Origin: JBQCDV01 sp051960855
GTDB lineage: Bacteria > Actinomycetota > Actinomycetes > JAJZTN01
Direction of reading: 5' to 3'
Assembly (NCBI GenBank): GCA_051960855.1
Contig: JBQCDV010000160.1
Span: forward strand, 1-10,726
DNA: 10,726 nucleotides
Shown: positions 10,708 to 10,726 of the stretch, piece by piece
Layout: the number at the start of each line of letters is the position of its first letter
Position numbering within the stretch: the stretch's first letter is position 1
Notes under the pieces: generated by a model
What the model was told of the DNA's origin: nothing
Seen by the model: the letters and a program-made list of their open reading frames with translations, nothing else
Database searches by the model: none
Made by a program: the position numbers and the translations under genes

Positions 10708-10726
10708 GTCGCCACAGTGCCGTCAG

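Overview
The window is very GC-rich, codes densely, has strong G/C bias at third codon positions and uses many GTG starts. Together with the protein families present, this points to an actinobacterium of the Actinomycetes, genus not determined. Part of the layout (fmdB-like, 5-formyl-THF cyclo-ligase, galU, moeA) matches, from memory, the Rv0991c-Rv0992c-Rv0993-Rv0994 neighbourhood of Mycobacterium tuberculosis. Here that conserved block is interrupted by a diguanylate cyclase, two small membrane-protein genes and an SGNH hydrolase.

Region 1 (1-3143, minus strand) runs galU, moeA, moaC, mogA (mogA cut by the window edge). GalU makes UDP-glucose. MoaC, MogA and MoeA act early and late in molybdenum cofactor synthesis. 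Gaps are 0-60 bases, moeA and moaC share an ATGA overlap, and a possible 20-codon ORF bridges moaC and mogA. Region 2 (3209-5083) holds a membrane GAF-GGDEF diguanylate cyclase (minus) divergent from a 5-formyltetrahydrofolate cyclo-ligase (plus), 66 bases apart. Region 3 (5090-5651) holds two small membrane proteins: a Pro-rich DUF6480-like one (minus) and a 50-residue one (plus) with a strong ribosome binding site.

Region 4 (5655-7270) contains an SGNH hydrolase (minus), divergent from an FmdB-type zinc-ribbon gene (plus) that is followed by a small acidic protein. The zinc-ribbon gene is the most informative locus. Its leader carries a near-canonical CIRCE operator (HrcA site) at 6572-6598, preceded by a possible SigR/SigH-type promoter. 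The protein has two CxxC pairs and a long Ser/Gly tail. This is the architecture of the mycobacterial redox-regulated chaperone Ruc (Rv0991c), which suggests a heat- and oxidation-controlled holdase.

Region 5 (7321-8654) contains a single-pass SAF-domain (CpaB/RcpC-like) protein (minus) divergent from a beta-carbonic anhydrase (plus), with an 8-bp-arm inverted repeat between them. Region 6 (8693-10707, minus) contains a membrane protein with a Gln/Gly repeat spacer and a DUF5666-like domain, preceded by two exact 7-base direct repeats in an OmpR/PhoP-box arrangement. Upstream of it is a wHTH (AbiEi-like) plus PD-(D/E)XK-fold protein with no toxin partner.

No rRNA, tRNA, insertion sequence, phage gene or CRISPR array was seen. 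No stretch longer than about 180 bases lacks a gene. I did not find an obviously new multi-gene system. The points most worth following are the regulatory sites and the tandem duplications at gene ends.
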